DNA from: a virus
DNA length: 39,272 nucleotides
Virus record (IMG/VR): IMGVR_UViG_3300032249_000809
Location: 1 to 39,272 of that record
Strand: one strand, 5' to 3'
Position numbers and translations under genes: made by a program. How positions within the stretch are numbered: the first letter of the stretch is position 1; every line of letters begins with the position of its first letter. Under the pieces are notes generated by a model that had not been told where the DNA came from, made no database searches, and saw nothing but the letters and a program-made list of their open reading frames with translations. This document shows positions 1 through 6,377 of the stretch, piece by piece.

Positions 1-2
1 GC

Positions 3-27
3 GTCGGTTCGATTCCGACCCTCGCCT
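3..27 (+). other. attP core, tRNA 3'-end-like (left copy)
   Basis: The sequence folds as a T arm (stem GTCGG 3-7, loop TTCGATT 8-14, stem CCGAC 15-19) followed by CCTCGCC (20-26), which reads as the 3' strand of an acceptor stem, then T and a T-rich run. There is no matching 5' half, so this is a tRNA fragment of the kind tyrosine integrases use as attP core. If base 27 is the discriminator (U73), tRNA-Cys or tRNA-Gly are the likeliest host targets; this is inference. No CCA is encoded. Confidence 0.75.
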
Positions 28-92
28 TTTTCTCTTTTGCGTTTGTGAAATTCACAGCAGTTGACACAGCTAGTTGTCACACTTGGCAAATG

Positions 93-121
93 TTGAGCAA
101 CTAGCGCAAGTGTGGTAAGTA
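93..121 (+). promoter_or_regulatory. Candidate rightward early promoter
   Basis: TTGAGC (93-98), a 17-base spacer and TAAGTA (116-121), with TGG just before it as an extended -10. A transcript would start near 128, almost at the ATG of the first gene (129), which would then be close to leaderless. It overlaps two inverted-repeat pairs: GCTAGTTG/CAACTAGC (69-76, 98-105) and CACACTTG/CAAGTGTG (78-85, 107-114). A protein bound there, possibly integrase, could block it. The match to sigma-70 consensus is modest. Confidence 0.3.
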
Positions 122-128
122 ACATGAC

Positions 129-317
129 ATGCCACGAGTGGACCGGGAGGAATACCTTGCCTACACCCGCGAATATTACCGCTGGCGCTGGGAGAATGAG
201 CCCGGCTTTGCCGAGCGGGAGCGGGCGCGCAAGGCCGCCTACTACGCCCGCAATGCCCGCTACCGGAAGCGGATCAAGGCCAAGGTGAAGGCGGCAAGGG
301 AGGCGGCAAGGGTATGA
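129..317 (+). CDS. Small basic early protein, unknown function
   Basis: A 62-aa protein very rich in Arg, Lys and Tyr, predicted mostly helical, with no cysteines and no recognisable domain. The charge suggests nucleic-acid binding, but this is only composition. It is the first gene to the right of attP and its stop overlaps the next start (ATGA, 314-317), which indicates translational coupling. No clear Shine-Dalgarno sequence precedes the ATG; if the promoter at 93-121 is real, the message is nearly leaderless. I do not recognise a family. Confidence 0.6.
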   Translation: MPRVDREEYLAYTREYYRWRWENEPGFAERERARKAAYYARNARYRKRIKAKVKAAREAARV

Positions 318-529
318 AGGTGCTTGAAGCCATTGTTGCGCTAGTCGGCCTTGGTATCGGCGGGCTGGGATGGCGATACGCCACAGCCATCGAACAAGAC
401 GTTGAAAAATTGCGGGCGGCATTGCCTCGGTGGGCGTTTAGTGCCATTGCAAACACGGTCGCCGTGGTCGTGATCTTCCTCCCGGCAATCGTGTCTTACG
501 GTTTGGTTAAGCTGGTGTTTGGGGACTAG
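314..529 (+). CDS. Small membrane protein with two TM helices
   Basis: A 71-aa protein with two hydrophobic segments (about residues 5-22 and 44-68) separated by a charged stretch containing EQDVEKLRAALPR. The topology suggests a helical hairpin in the inner membrane. It is coupled to the preceding gene by an ATGA overlap. Early location next to the lysogeny region argues against a lysis role; superinfection exclusion or a small membrane regulator would fit, but nothing in the sequence decides. Function unknown. Confidence 0.6.
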   Translation: MKVLEAIVALVGLGIGGLGWRYATAIEQDVEKLRAALPRWAFSAIANTVAVVVIFLPAIVSYGLVKLVFGD

Positions 530-556
530 GCATAGGGCAATGAATGTCCTATGCCT
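528..556. promoter_or_regulatory. 9-bp perfect inverted repeat enclosing a start codon
   Basis: AGGCATAGG (528-536) and CCTATGCCT (548-556) form a perfect 9-bp stem with an 11-base loop. The loop holds the ATG at 544 and the stem overlaps the stop of the previous gene. There is no T tract, so it looks more like an RNA hairpin hiding a start codon, or a protein-binding palindrome, than a terminator. Confidence 0.5.
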
Positions 557-795
557 CCCGATACGCTGCGGGAATGGACGAGATTGTTGCCGCACTGGTT
601 AAAAACATCGCCAAGCGCGAGGGCGTAACGCCCGCCGCGCTCCTAAAAGGACTGCTTGACAACCGGCAGAAACCGTCAGACAGTTTAACTTATGAAACCA
701 AAGAAGACCAACGACGGGAGGTCTGCGGAGCGTATTCGCAAGACACTGTCGCTTCCGGTCGATCTCACTGCGAAGATTCAAGCGGAAGCAGATGA
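544..795 (+). CDS. Possible small protein, unknown function
   Basis: An 83-codon frame whose first 50 residues look coding (helical, IVAALVKNIAKREGVTPAAL), while the rest overlaps the RHH gene at 692 by 104 bases and reads as low-quality sequence. Its ATG sits in the loop of the 528-556 inverted repeat. It may be real with a non-conserved tail, or a shadow. A second in-frame ATG lies at 574. No family recognised. Confidence 0.35.
   Translation: MSYASRYAAGMDEIVAALVKNIAKREGVTPAALLKGLLDNRQKPSDSLTYETKEDQRREVCGAYSQDTVASGRSHCEDSSGSR
672..684. promoter_or_regulatory. Operator-like palindrome 1 (ACCGTCAGACAGT)
   Basis: Matches ACTGTCNGACAGT at 12 of 13 positions and ends 7 bases before the ATG of the first RHH gene (692). 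Probably a binding site for one of the adjacent RHH proteins, allowing autoregulation. Confidence 0.6.
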
Positions 796-910
796 GAAAT
801 TCGCAGGCGATTTCACGAGGGCCACGCTTGAACTGTTGGCCACTCGCTACCCGGAAGCGCGGCGTTTTCTGCGGGAAAACACCACGTTTAAGCACTCCCG
901 AAAAAAATAA
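692..910 (+). CDS. Ribbon-helix-helix DNA-binding protein 1
   Basis: A 72-aa protein with an Arc/MetJ-type ribbon-helix-helix pattern: a short strand with alternating residues (about 16-22, RIRKTLSLP), then two helices (about 24-36 and 41-54). Such proteins bind DNA as dimers through the paired strands and usually repress their own promoters. It begins MKPKK, resembling the neighbouring RHH gene (MKPAP), so the two may be paralogues. A half-perfect palindrome precedes its ATG and two perfect copies follow its stop. No Shine-Dalgarno sequence is evident. Likely role: control of early or lysogenic genes. The precise target is inferred. Confidence 0.7.
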   Translation: MKPKKTNDGRSAERIRKTLSLPVDLTAKIQAEADEKFAGDFTRATLELLATRYPEARRFLRENTTFKHSRKK

Positions 911-924
911 AAAATTTTCTATTG

Positions 925-937
925 ACTGTCTGACAGT
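925..937. promoter_or_regulatory. Operator-like palindrome 2 (ACTGTCTGACAGT)
   Basis: A perfect palindrome around one central base, in the short gap between the two RHH genes. It overlaps a TTGACT (922-927) that could be a -35 element, although no good -10 follows at 17 bases. Its centre is 23 bases from that of the next copy, about two helical turns, so dimers could bind the same face. Confidence 0.75.
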
Positions 938-947
938 GAGGCGGCAG

Positions 948-960
948 ACTGTCCGACAGT
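948..960. promoter_or_regulatory. Operator-like palindrome 3 (ACTGTCCGACAGT)
   Basis: A perfect palindrome that ends 2 bases before the ATG (963) of the second RHH gene, exactly where a repressor would block transcription or ribosome access. Confidence 0.75.
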
Positions 961-962
961 TG

Positions 963-1169
963 ATGAAACCAGCACCAAAAATGAACAACGTCATACGCAA
1001 AACAATTTCATTCCCGCGCGCACTCGCTGCGCAAATTTCAATCGAAGCAAAATCCGAACGCCGTAGTTTTTCCCCGCAAGTTGTTAAGGTCATTGAAGAC
1101 ATTTTTGCGGCAAAAACTGTCAGACAGTCCAAGGCGCACAATCGCAAGCTACGGGAGGCATCACGATGA
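963..1169 (+). CDS. Ribbon-helix-helix DNA-binding protein 2
   Basis: A 68-aa protein starting MKPAPKMNN, with an RHH pattern: strand about residues 10-16 (IRKTISFP), helices about 18-29 and 34-46. The frame is open upstream to 792, but that extension would run through operators 2 and 3 and overlap the first RHH gene, so the ATG at 963 is chosen. A fourth palindrome lies inside its C-terminal coding region (1116-1128). The stop overlaps the next start (ATGA, 1166-1169). Probably a partner or antagonist of RHH protein 1 acting on the same palindromes; this is inferred from arrangement. Confidence 0.65.
   Translation: MKPAPKMNNVIRKTISFPRALAAQISIEAKSERRSFSPQVVKVIEDIFAAKTVRQSKAHNRKLREASR
1116..1128. 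promoter_or_regulatory. Operator-like palindrome 4 (ACTGTCAGACAGT)
   Basis: A perfect copy lying within the coding sequence of RHH protein 2, 38 bases upstream of the next start codon. It could be an extra operator for the downstream genes or a looping site with copies 2 and 3. Confidence 0.7.
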
Positions 1170-1510
1170 GCGCGCTTGCCTTTGCATTCATGGCAAGCAC
1201 AGACCTTGCCGCCCGGCAATATGTGGCGAAAGAGTTGCACAATGCCGCGCTAGATCGTGGCGATGTTTCCGACATTTGCGGCTACAAGGGCCGCCCGCCG
1301 CATCGTTTCAACTTTGGCAAAAGCCCCTGCATTCCTCCCGCCATTTTGCGCGGCATGGTTGACCGCATCCAACTCCGCGCCCGCGTCGAGCAGGACAATG
1401 CCGACGAGACTTGCCCGCCGCTGACGGCCGATGACGCCGCGGGCTTCGCGGTCATCCCGCTCTTTATCCTCGCTGGCGTCATCATCAACCGGGGGCCGTG
1501 GTTGTGGTAA
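1166..1510 (+). CDS. Unknown protein with C-terminal hydrophobic segment
   Basis: A 114-aa protein. The first 75 residues are mixed polar with the phrase DICGYKGRPPHRFNFG; residues about 92-107 (FAVIPLFILAGVIINR) are hydrophobic enough for one membrane helix at the C terminus. It is coupled by ATGA to the RHH gene before it and overlaps the GTG start of the next gene. I recognise no family. Confidence 0.55.
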   Translation: MSALAFAFMASTDLAARQYVAKELHNAALDRGDVSDICGYKGRPPHRFNFGKSPCIPPAILRGMVDRIQLRARVEQDNADETCPPLTADDAAGFAVIPLFILAGVIINRGPWLW

Positions 1511-1740
1511 ACGACCTTCTTAAAGCCGCCAAGTCAGCCCCGCGGGCCGAGCGCGCCGTCCGCACAACCGATATGTGGATGCCTGCCGTCATGGAGTTGC
1601 GGCGGAAAAATTACAGCTATGCGGCCATTCACGAGTTCTTGCGCGCCCATGGCGAGGACGTTCACCCGAACGTCACAACCTTTACCAGTGCGGTCAGCCG
1701 CCGCCTGCGGAAGTGGATCACCAACCAAACAACCCAATGA
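1498..1740 (+). CDS. Small putative DNA-binding protein, GTG start
   Basis: An 80-aa protein starting with GTG at 1498 (another GTG lies at 1504); the start overlaps the previous gene by 13 bases. Residues about 35-70 (YSYAAIHEFLRAHG, then a basic stretch SRRLRKW) resemble the 'repeated attempt then specificity helix' pattern of small helix-turn-helix proteins, but the match is loose. The stop overlaps the next ATG (ATGA, 1737-1740). Function unknown; nucleic-acid binding is inferred. Confidence 0.55.
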   Translation: MVVVNDLLKAAKSAPRAERAVRTTDMWMPAVMELRRKNYSYAAIHEFLRAHGEDVHPNVTTFTSAVSRRLRKWITNQTTQ

Positions 1741-1901
1741 ACGACTACCTAACACTCGCAGCAATCATGCTTTTTTGGGTCATCACGCTGGCCGCCGCCT
1801 TCAGCTTTGGCCGGGTGCGGGGCTATGACGCCGCGCAGGAAGAAATTTACTGGGCCAAGTGGATGGTGCGCCGTCACCAAAACCGCAGCCGCAAGTTTTA
1901 G
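1737..1901 (+). CDS. 54-aa membrane-anchored small protein
   Basis: Starts at the ATGA overlap with the previous gene. It has one N-terminal membrane helix (about residues 5-25, rich in Leu, Ala, Phe, Trp) followed by a basic cytoplasmic-type tail ending RRHQNRSRKF. The frame is open further upstream, but that region lies inside the preceding gene. Function unknown. Confidence 0.55.
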   Translation: MNDYLTLAAIMLFWVITLAAAFSFGRVRGYDAAQEEIYWAKWMVRRHQNRSRKF

Positions 1902-1975
1902 AAGCCCCTAACTACAACACCCGCCCGCCGCCGGGGGCTTCCGGCTCGGGCACTCAAACACCAAATACAAAATAC

Positions 1976-2722
1976 ATGAAACTGAGCAAGAAAAGCGGCG
2001 GCAACTTTGCCGCCCACGAAGAGGGAACATTCCGCGCCGTGTGCGTCGATGTCACTCCTCTGGTCAAACAGCAAAGCAAGTTCGGCGAACGCGAGGTTTT
2101 CCGCCTCGTCTTCGAGACTGACGCACCCGCCCGCGAGGACGGCAGCCGCCAATGCGTATGGAGCCGAGGATTTACGCCGTCCCTCAATGAGAAGGCGAAT
2201 CTCCGCAAGTTCCTGCGGCAATGGTTCGGCCGCGACCTGTCGGCGGCTGAAGAGACCGAGTTCGACACGGAAACGCTCCTCGGGATGCCCGCCCAAGTGG
2301 TCATCACTCACGACCACGCCGACAACGGGGAGACCTACGCCAACATTGTGGCTTGCACGCCTTGCAAAAAGGACGCGCTTAAGCCGTCCGGCAAGTTCAC
2401 CCGCAAGCAGGACCGCGAGGCCAAGGGCGAGGGGGCCAGCTACCGCGGGGCCAGCGAGCCAACCGGAGGCACCGACAGCGGGGAAGCCGTTGACGGCACG
2501 CAAGCCGGAGCCGATTGGTCAAAGGTCAAGGTCCACGTGGGCAAACACCAAGGCGTTGAACTCCGCGACCTCGATCCTGACGCCATCGAGAAAATCGTCG
2601 CCAACTGGCTGCCGAAGCACGAGGCCAACGAGAAGCCGACCGCTGATGACAAGCGGCTGGCGGCGGCCCTCAAGCTCGCGCAAGAAGCATTGGCCGGGGC
2701 CACAGCCGGGGAGGACTTCTAG
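1976..2722 (+). CDS. Phage ssDNA-binding-like protein
   Basis: A 248-aa protein. I place the start at ATG 1976 (MKLSKKSGG); the frame is open from 1859 but that part overlaps the previous gene and looks non-coding. The N-terminal half (about 1-130) has the strand-rich pattern of phage OB-fold replication proteins (REVFRLVFETDA, CVWSRGFTPSLNEKANLRKF, VVITHDHADNGETYANI). A flexible Gly/Ser/Glu-rich linker follows, then a helical tail that ends in acidic-aromatic GEDF, like the C-terminal tip of SSB proteins. It sits at the head of the replication/recombination block. Role inferred: coating single-stranded DNA. Confidence 0.55.
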   Translation: MKLSKKSGGNFAAHEEGTFRAVCVDVTPLVKQQSKFGEREVFRLVFETDAPAREDGSRQCVWSRGFTPSLNEKANLRKFLRQWFGRDLSAAEETEFDTETLLGMPAQVVITHDHADNGETYANIVACTPCKKDALKPSGKFTRKQDREAKGEGASYRGASEPTGGTDSGEAVDGTQAGADWSKVKVHVGKHQGVELRDLDPDAIEKIVANWLPKHEANEKPTADDKRLAAALKLAQEALAGATAGEDF

Positions 2723-2724
2723 CC

Positions 2725-2985
2725 ATGGGCGCGGAAACCTACGACGAGCGCGAACTCGCGCACGCGCAAACCCTCATTGGCGAGTTGCTCGAAACTCACT
2801 GGGAGCGCATTCAAGGCACCGTCATCCGAGCGGATGACTCAACCGCGAGTGTCAGCATCAACTTGAAACTCGACCACGGCGGCCCGACGCGCGAGGTCAA
2901 GGTCAAGCTGTCCTACTCGGTCAAGACCTCTGACGAGGCCGAGGCCGTTGTCCGCAACCCCGCACAGAAGGAGTTGCCACTATGA
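2725..2985 (+). CDS. Hypothetical protein in recombination block
   Basis: An 86-aa acidic protein that starts 2 bases after the previous stop, with GGGGAGG as a good ribosome-binding site. The N-terminal half is helical (ERELAHAQTLIGELLETHW); the second half looks like a strand-rich small domain (TASVSINLKLDH, VKVKLSYSVK). Its stop overlaps the next ATG (2982). Probably works with the neighbouring ssDNA-binding-like and coiled-coil proteins, but no family is recognised. Confidence 0.6.
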   Translation: MGAETYDERELAHAQTLIGELLETHWERIQGTVIRADDSTASVSINLKLDHGGPTREVKVKLSYSVKTSDEAEAVVRNPAQKELPL

Positions 2986-3731
2986 GCGCATCCCAGCAAA
3001 TCACCGTCGCCGGGGCACTCCCGACGCCGACCATTGAAATTGTCCCCGCCGCGTTTGAAGCGCGGCGGGTGGCACTGGAAGCATCCGGCAACTGCAAGGC
3101 CATCGGGTCGGTCATGGACCTCGACGCGGCAGCGTCCGCGCTGACCGTCATCAAGGGGCTAACCCGCTCGGTCGAAGACAGCCGCAAGGATGTCAAGGGG
3201 CCAGTGCTCGAAGTCGGCCGCCGCATTGATGCCGTGGCCAAGGATTACTTGACGCCACTGGAAAACGAGGCCAAGCGACTTTCCGCCATGGTCGGCAGCT
3301 ACCAAGAGGCAGCTCGCCGGAAGGCCGAGAAAGAGCGCGAGGAGGCAGCCAGAGCGCAACAGGAAGCATTGGCGGAAATGGCCCGCAAGCAGGCCGCAGC
3401 CAACGCGGCAGGCGACGAGGCGGCGGCTGATGCTGCCCGTGCCGAGGCGGCGGACAAGATTGCGGAAGCGCAAATTGCCGTGGCAAACGCCGAGGGGCCG
3501 AAGCCTGACGGGATCGTGACCAAGACGGCATGGAAGTTTGAGGTGACCGACATCGAGGAGTTGCACAAGGCACGCCCGGAGTTGGTTGTCCTCGAACCGA
3601 ACAACGCCGCCATCCGCATGGTCATCAAGGCCAGCAATGGCAAGCCGCTGCCGGGTGTTCGCATCTGGCAGGAAGCCGGGGCGATTGTCCGCAATGCGGC
3701 CGCGCCGAAAATCGAGGAATTCGACTACTAA
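2982..3731 (+). CDS. Coiled-coil phage recombination-associated protein
   Basis: A 249-aa protein with a central long coiled coil (about residues 85-165, very rich in Ala, Glu, Lys, Arg) and a compact C-terminal domain (about 175-249) with KTAWKFEVTDIEEL, then ...PGVRIWQEAGAIVR. This layout is common in phage proteins encoded beside ssDNA-binding and recombination genes; their biochemical role is not established. AAGGAG precedes the ATG. Coupled to the gene before it by ATGA. Confidence 0.6.
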   Translation: MSASQQITVAGALPTPTIEIVPAAFEARRVALEASGNCKAIGSVMDLDAAASALTVIKGLTRSVEDSRKDVKGPVLEVGRRIDAVAKDYLTPLENEAKRLSAMVGSYQEAARRKAEKEREEAARAQQEALAEMARKQAAANAAGDEAAADAARAEAADKIAEAQIAVANAEGPKPDGIVTKTAWKFEVTDIEELHKARPELVVLEPNNAAIRMVIKASNGKPLPGVRIWQEAGAIVRNAAAPKIEEFDY

Positions 3732-3738
3732 GGCGACC

Positions 3739-4152
3739 ATGCCAACCCTAGCCGAAATCCTCGCCAGCAAGGCGAGCAAGCCCGCCGCGCCTGCCGCGGG
3801 CCTCAAGATCACGCCCGAGACCGAGAAGGCCGCCAAGGCTGCCGAAATCAAGGCGTTTCTGGACGCATCCGCCCCAAAACCATCCGCCCCCGCTCCTCGG
3901 GAGTTGGGGGCGATGGAGAGGGGGGAGCGGATTCCGATGGATCACCCCGACCAAGAGGCGACGGCGGAAGATCATGCGTGGTTCTCCGCGCTGCATTGCT
4001 TCCAGTCGAGCCTTTGCGTGGTAGTGGAACCGGGGGCGGATCACAACAACCCAGTCGGGTGGATAGCTTGCCAGTCGAGCCCGCACCGGCCGCCAATCCT
4101 GTTGTTTCGCCTGCCACTCATCAACCGGCCACACGGCCAAAACCCATTCTGA
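3739..4152 (+). CDS. Hypothetical phage protein
   Basis: A 137-aa protein starting MPTLAEIL. Residues 1-65 are an Ala/Pro/Lys-rich, probably disordered segment. The C-terminal part (about 68-137) contains DHPDQEATAEDHAWFSALHC and ends LLFRLPLINRPHGQNPF, which looks like a conserved small domain of environmental phage proteins that I remember but cannot name. Seven bases separate it from the preceding gene. The longer upstream frame is rejected because it overlaps the coiled-coil gene. Confidence 0.5.
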   Translation: MPTLAEILASKASKPAAPAAGLKITPETEKAAKAAEIKAFLDASAPKPSAPAPRELGAMERGERIPMDHPDQEATAEDHAWFSALHCFQSSLCVVVEPGADHNNPVGWIACQSSPHRPPILLFRLPLINRPHGQNPF

Positions 4153-4184
4153 GAAATATTTTATGGAATCAAGAGCAAGAGAAA

Positions 4185-4289
4185 ATGAAGTCAGTAGCAG
4201 CAGCAGCGGGATGGTGCCCGACATGCTGGGTCACGTGGGGGCGGGCGCTAGTCCCAGCGTGCTGCCGGTGCAACGGGATGGTGGCATGA
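4185..4289 (+). CDS. 34-aa zinc-ribbon-like small protein
   Basis: A very short frame starting MKSVAAAAGWCPTCWVT with a second cysteine pair CCRC near the end. CxxC...CxxC spaced by about 15 residues is the pattern of a minimal zinc knuckle. Its TGA overlaps the ATG of the next gene (ATGA, 4286-4289), which is the coupling seen throughout this operon and the main reason to believe it. Function unknown; a zinc-dependent binding module is inferred. Confidence 0.45.
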   Translation: MKSVAAAAGWCPTCWVTWGRALVPACCRCNGMVA

Positions 4290-4693
4290 ACGACCAAGCA
4301 CCAACGCCGGAAACTGATGCGGCCCAATGGGGTCACGGAAAGGTTACGACCGACTTCGCCCGCCGCCTTGAGCGTGAGCGGAATGCGGCTATGCGCGGCG
4401 AAACCGATATGGCGAAAAAAGCCTTGGAGGAGCAGATAAAGCGCAAGGAGGCAGAGGCCGAGGTTGCGCGGCTGCGGGATGTTTCGGAGAGGCTGGCAGG
4501 CCGCTGGGGTTGCTTATGCGCGAACGAGCCAGAGATTTACAGGTGCGAAGAATGCAAAGAAGCCCTCGCCGCCGTGCGCGGGGGTGGGAAAGAGCCACCG
4601 CCCGACCGCCTATCTTACGACGAGCTTGCCGCCGAGCAGCGGGATGAACACCGAGCCGACCGCGCAGCCGGTCACGATTGGAACAACCTATGA
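4286..4693 (+). CDS. Phage hypothetical protein, coiled coil with cysteine motifs
   Basis: A 135-aa protein. Start chosen at ATG 4286 (MNDQAPTPETDAAQWG) because TPETDA...DFARRLERERNAA is the typical N terminus of a widespread phage hypothetical family; the frame is open to 4163 but overlaps the small zinc-ribbon gene. Residues about 20-70 form a coiled coil; residues about 73-92 contain CLCANEPEIYRCEECKEAL, a possible zinc site. Coupled to genes on both sides by ATGA overlaps. Function unknown. Confidence 0.6.
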   Translation: MNDQAPTPETDAAQWGHGKVTTDFARRLERERNAAMRGETDMAKKALEEQIKRKEAEAEVARLRDVSERLAGRWGCLCANEPEIYRCEECKEALAAVRGGGKEPPPDRLSYDELAAEQRDEHRADRAAGHDWNNL

Positions 4694-5055
4694 ATGGATT
4701 AGTCAAAACATTATCACTTCGCAAGGTCACTCCTGACGAATGGCGCGAGCGGTGCCTCGCCCTGCCATGCCCGCAACGCTTCGCGGTCGCCCGCGTGGTC
4801 TGGTGGGAATACTTTGGCGACCGCCTACACGGCCAACGCTGGGCGCACCTCGACGACCTGATCGAGCGCACCGACATGGTAACTGACGCCGTGCTGGCTG
4901 CCGGGCTGGTCGCGGTTGGCTGGTCGCCTGATCGAGCCGCAAGGCGTGCCGCGGGAGATGACCGCTCACGCAATCCCATCGGGCCGCCCCGTCATCGCAA
5001 GGGCGAAGTGCGGAAGTTTGGCACGTTTCGCAAGGCAAAGGGGTGGGGAAAGTGA
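4690..5055 (+). CDS. Hypothetical protein upstream of helicase
   Basis: A 121-aa protein starting MNGLVKT at the ATGA overlap with the gene before it. It is helical with WRERCLALPCPQRFAVARVVWWEYFG in the middle and a basic tail. Codons 3-7 are formed by a copy of the GGATTAGTCAAAACATT motif found elsewhere in the genome. The end overlaps the GTG start of the helicase. No family recognised. Confidence 0.6.
   Translation: MNGLVKTLSLRKVTPDEWRERCLALPCPQRFAVARVVWWEYFGDRLHGQRWAHLDDLIERTDMVTDAVLAAGLVAVGWSPDRAARRAAGDDRSRNPIGPPRHRKGEVRKFGTFRKAKGWGK
4696..4712 (+). repeat. GGATTAGTCAAAACATT motif, copy a
   Basis: Lies 6 bases inside the coding sequence starting at 4690 and is translated as GLVKT. Identical over 17 bases to copy c (11759) and to the reverse complement of copy b (9474-9490). 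Confidence 0.8.
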
Positions 5056-6377
5056 CCCCAGCCACCCTAGAAGCCCCCGCCGCACACCGGCTGGCGCTCG
5101 ACCCGCAGCAATCGGCCGCGGTGGACCTGATGCAGTCGGGCGAGAATGTTTTCCTTTCCGGCATGGCCGGGACAGGCAAATCAACCACTCTCCTCGATTG
5201 GATCAGCGGGGCATTTCGCCCGGTCGAAGTGACAGCGACAACCGGCATTGCCGCGCTCAACCTTCAAGACCAGTTTATGCGGCGGGCGGGCATCCCGTTG
5301 CCAGCGCACACAATTTACCGCTGGGCCGGAATAGCCCTCGGGCCAGCGCCGGGGCAATCGAGCGAGGATTACTTTTCATTCCTCGAACGCAACATGACCC
5401 GCTCACGCATGGCGGCATTCCAACGCATCCGCCGCGCCGAGTCCCTTGTCATTGATGAAATCTCGATGCTACCCGGCCGCATCCTCGATTACCTAGAGTT
5501 TCACTTTCGCGCCGTCCGCGGCGACCGCCGCCCGTTTGGCGGCATTCAGATTGTGGCGGTCGGCGACTTCCTTCAACTGCCGCCCGTGGCCAAGTCGGGC
5601 AAATATGACTGGGCCTTTCTTGCGCCGTCATGGGCCAAGGCGCAATTTCTCCCGGCTTACCTGACACAAATCCACCGGCAAGATGAGCCCCTATTTGTCG
5701 AGGCGCTGAACAATTTCCGCGAGGGCAAAATCTCCCGCGCCGTGGCCGACACGCTGGCCAGCCGGGTGAAAATGTTTGTTGATCGCAAGGTCGTTCGCCT
5801 GATGACGCATAACGCGCAAGTGGACAAGTGGAACGCTTACCAAATCGGGGACATCGACGCGCCAGAAGTCACCTTCAATGCCGAGTTCGACGGCCCCGAG
5901 CATGAGGCGGAATTCCTCGCCAAGAACTCGATCACGCCGACCGAGCTTACCCTGAAGGTTGGCGCGCGCGTCATGGTCACGGCCAACATCACGGGCGACG
6001 AGGGCGCGCTCCTCGCCGTCAATGGCCAGTGCGGCACCGTGGCCGGGTTCGGGGGCGAGTCGGTCGCCGTCCGCATGGACAGCGGGCACCTAATGGACCT
6101 GACGCCCCGCGCATGGACATTCGACCCGCAGCGGGATGACTCGGCCAGCATGAAGCAAATCCCCCTGCGGCCAGCCTACGCGCTCACAATTCACAAGTCC
6201 CAAGGGCTGACGCTCGACTCGGCCCACATCGACATCCGCGCGGCCCGCGAGCCGGGGCAAGCCTATGTCGCGCTTTCCCGCCTGCGGTCACTCCGCGGGC
6301 TCTTCCTCAAGGATTGGATTAAAGGCGTCCACGTCTCGGAGGCAGCCATTGATTTTTACCGAAAACTGAACCGATGA
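5052..6377 (+). CDS. PIF1/RecD-like ATP-dependent DNA helicase
   Basis: A 441-aa superfamily 1 helicase that would unwind DNA 5' to 3' during replication or recombination. Numbered from GTG 5052 (GTGA overlap with the gene before; GTG 5043 is also possible): Walker A GMAGTGKST at 37-45, Walker B VIDEISM with D135 and E136, motif III GDFLQLPPV from 171, motif V region IHKSQGLTLD around 380-389, and motif VI YVALSRL around 406. This is the usual size and motif order of small PIF1-like phage helicases. It is directly coupled to the primase-helicase gene downstream (ATGA at 6374). Confidence 0.9.
   Translation: MTPATLEAPAAHRLALDPQQSAAVDLMQSGENVFLSGMAGTGKSTTLLDWISGAFRPVEVTATTGIAALNLQDQFMRRAGIPLPAHTIYRWAGIALGPAPGQSSEDYFSFLERNMTRSRMAAFQRIRRAESLVIDEISMLPGRILDYLEFHFRAVRGDRRPFGGIQIVAVGDFLQLPPVAKSGKYDWAFLAPSWAKAQFLPAYLTQIHRQDEPLFVEALNNFREGKISRAVADTLASRVKMFVDRKVVRLMTHNAQVDKWNAYQIGDIDAPEVTFNAEFDGPEHEAEFLAKNSITPTELTLKVGARVMVTANITGDEGALLAVNGQCGTVAGFGGESVAVRMDSGHLMDLTPRAWTFDPQRDDSASMKQIPLRPAYALTIHKSQGLTLDSAHIDIRAAREPGQAYVALSRLRSLRGLFLKDWIKGVHVSEAAIDFYRKLNR

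Larger units (their letters stand above)
1..123. repeat. Direct terminal repeat, left copy
   Basis: These 123 bases are identical to 39150-39272, which means the sequence closes into a circle. The repeat contains the tRNA-like attP core and the right-hand arm repeats. It may be an assembly overlap of a circular molecule rather than a physical virion end. Confidence 0.95.

Noticed and set aside
792-962. Upstream extension of the second RHH protein
   Set aside because: It crosses two perfect operator palindromes and overlaps the first RHH gene in another frame.
599-1240. 213-codon minus-strand frame over the RHH genes
   Set aside because: It runs antisense to two clear RHH genes and their operators and has low-quality, Cys/Arg/Leu-mixed sequence without a domain.
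3159-3851. 230-codon minus-strand frame, and similar long minus frames (for example 10230-11108, 15595-16395)
   Set aside because: Long antisense frames are expected opposite GC-rich genes with C/G-ending codons; the plus-strand proteins are recognisable and these are not.
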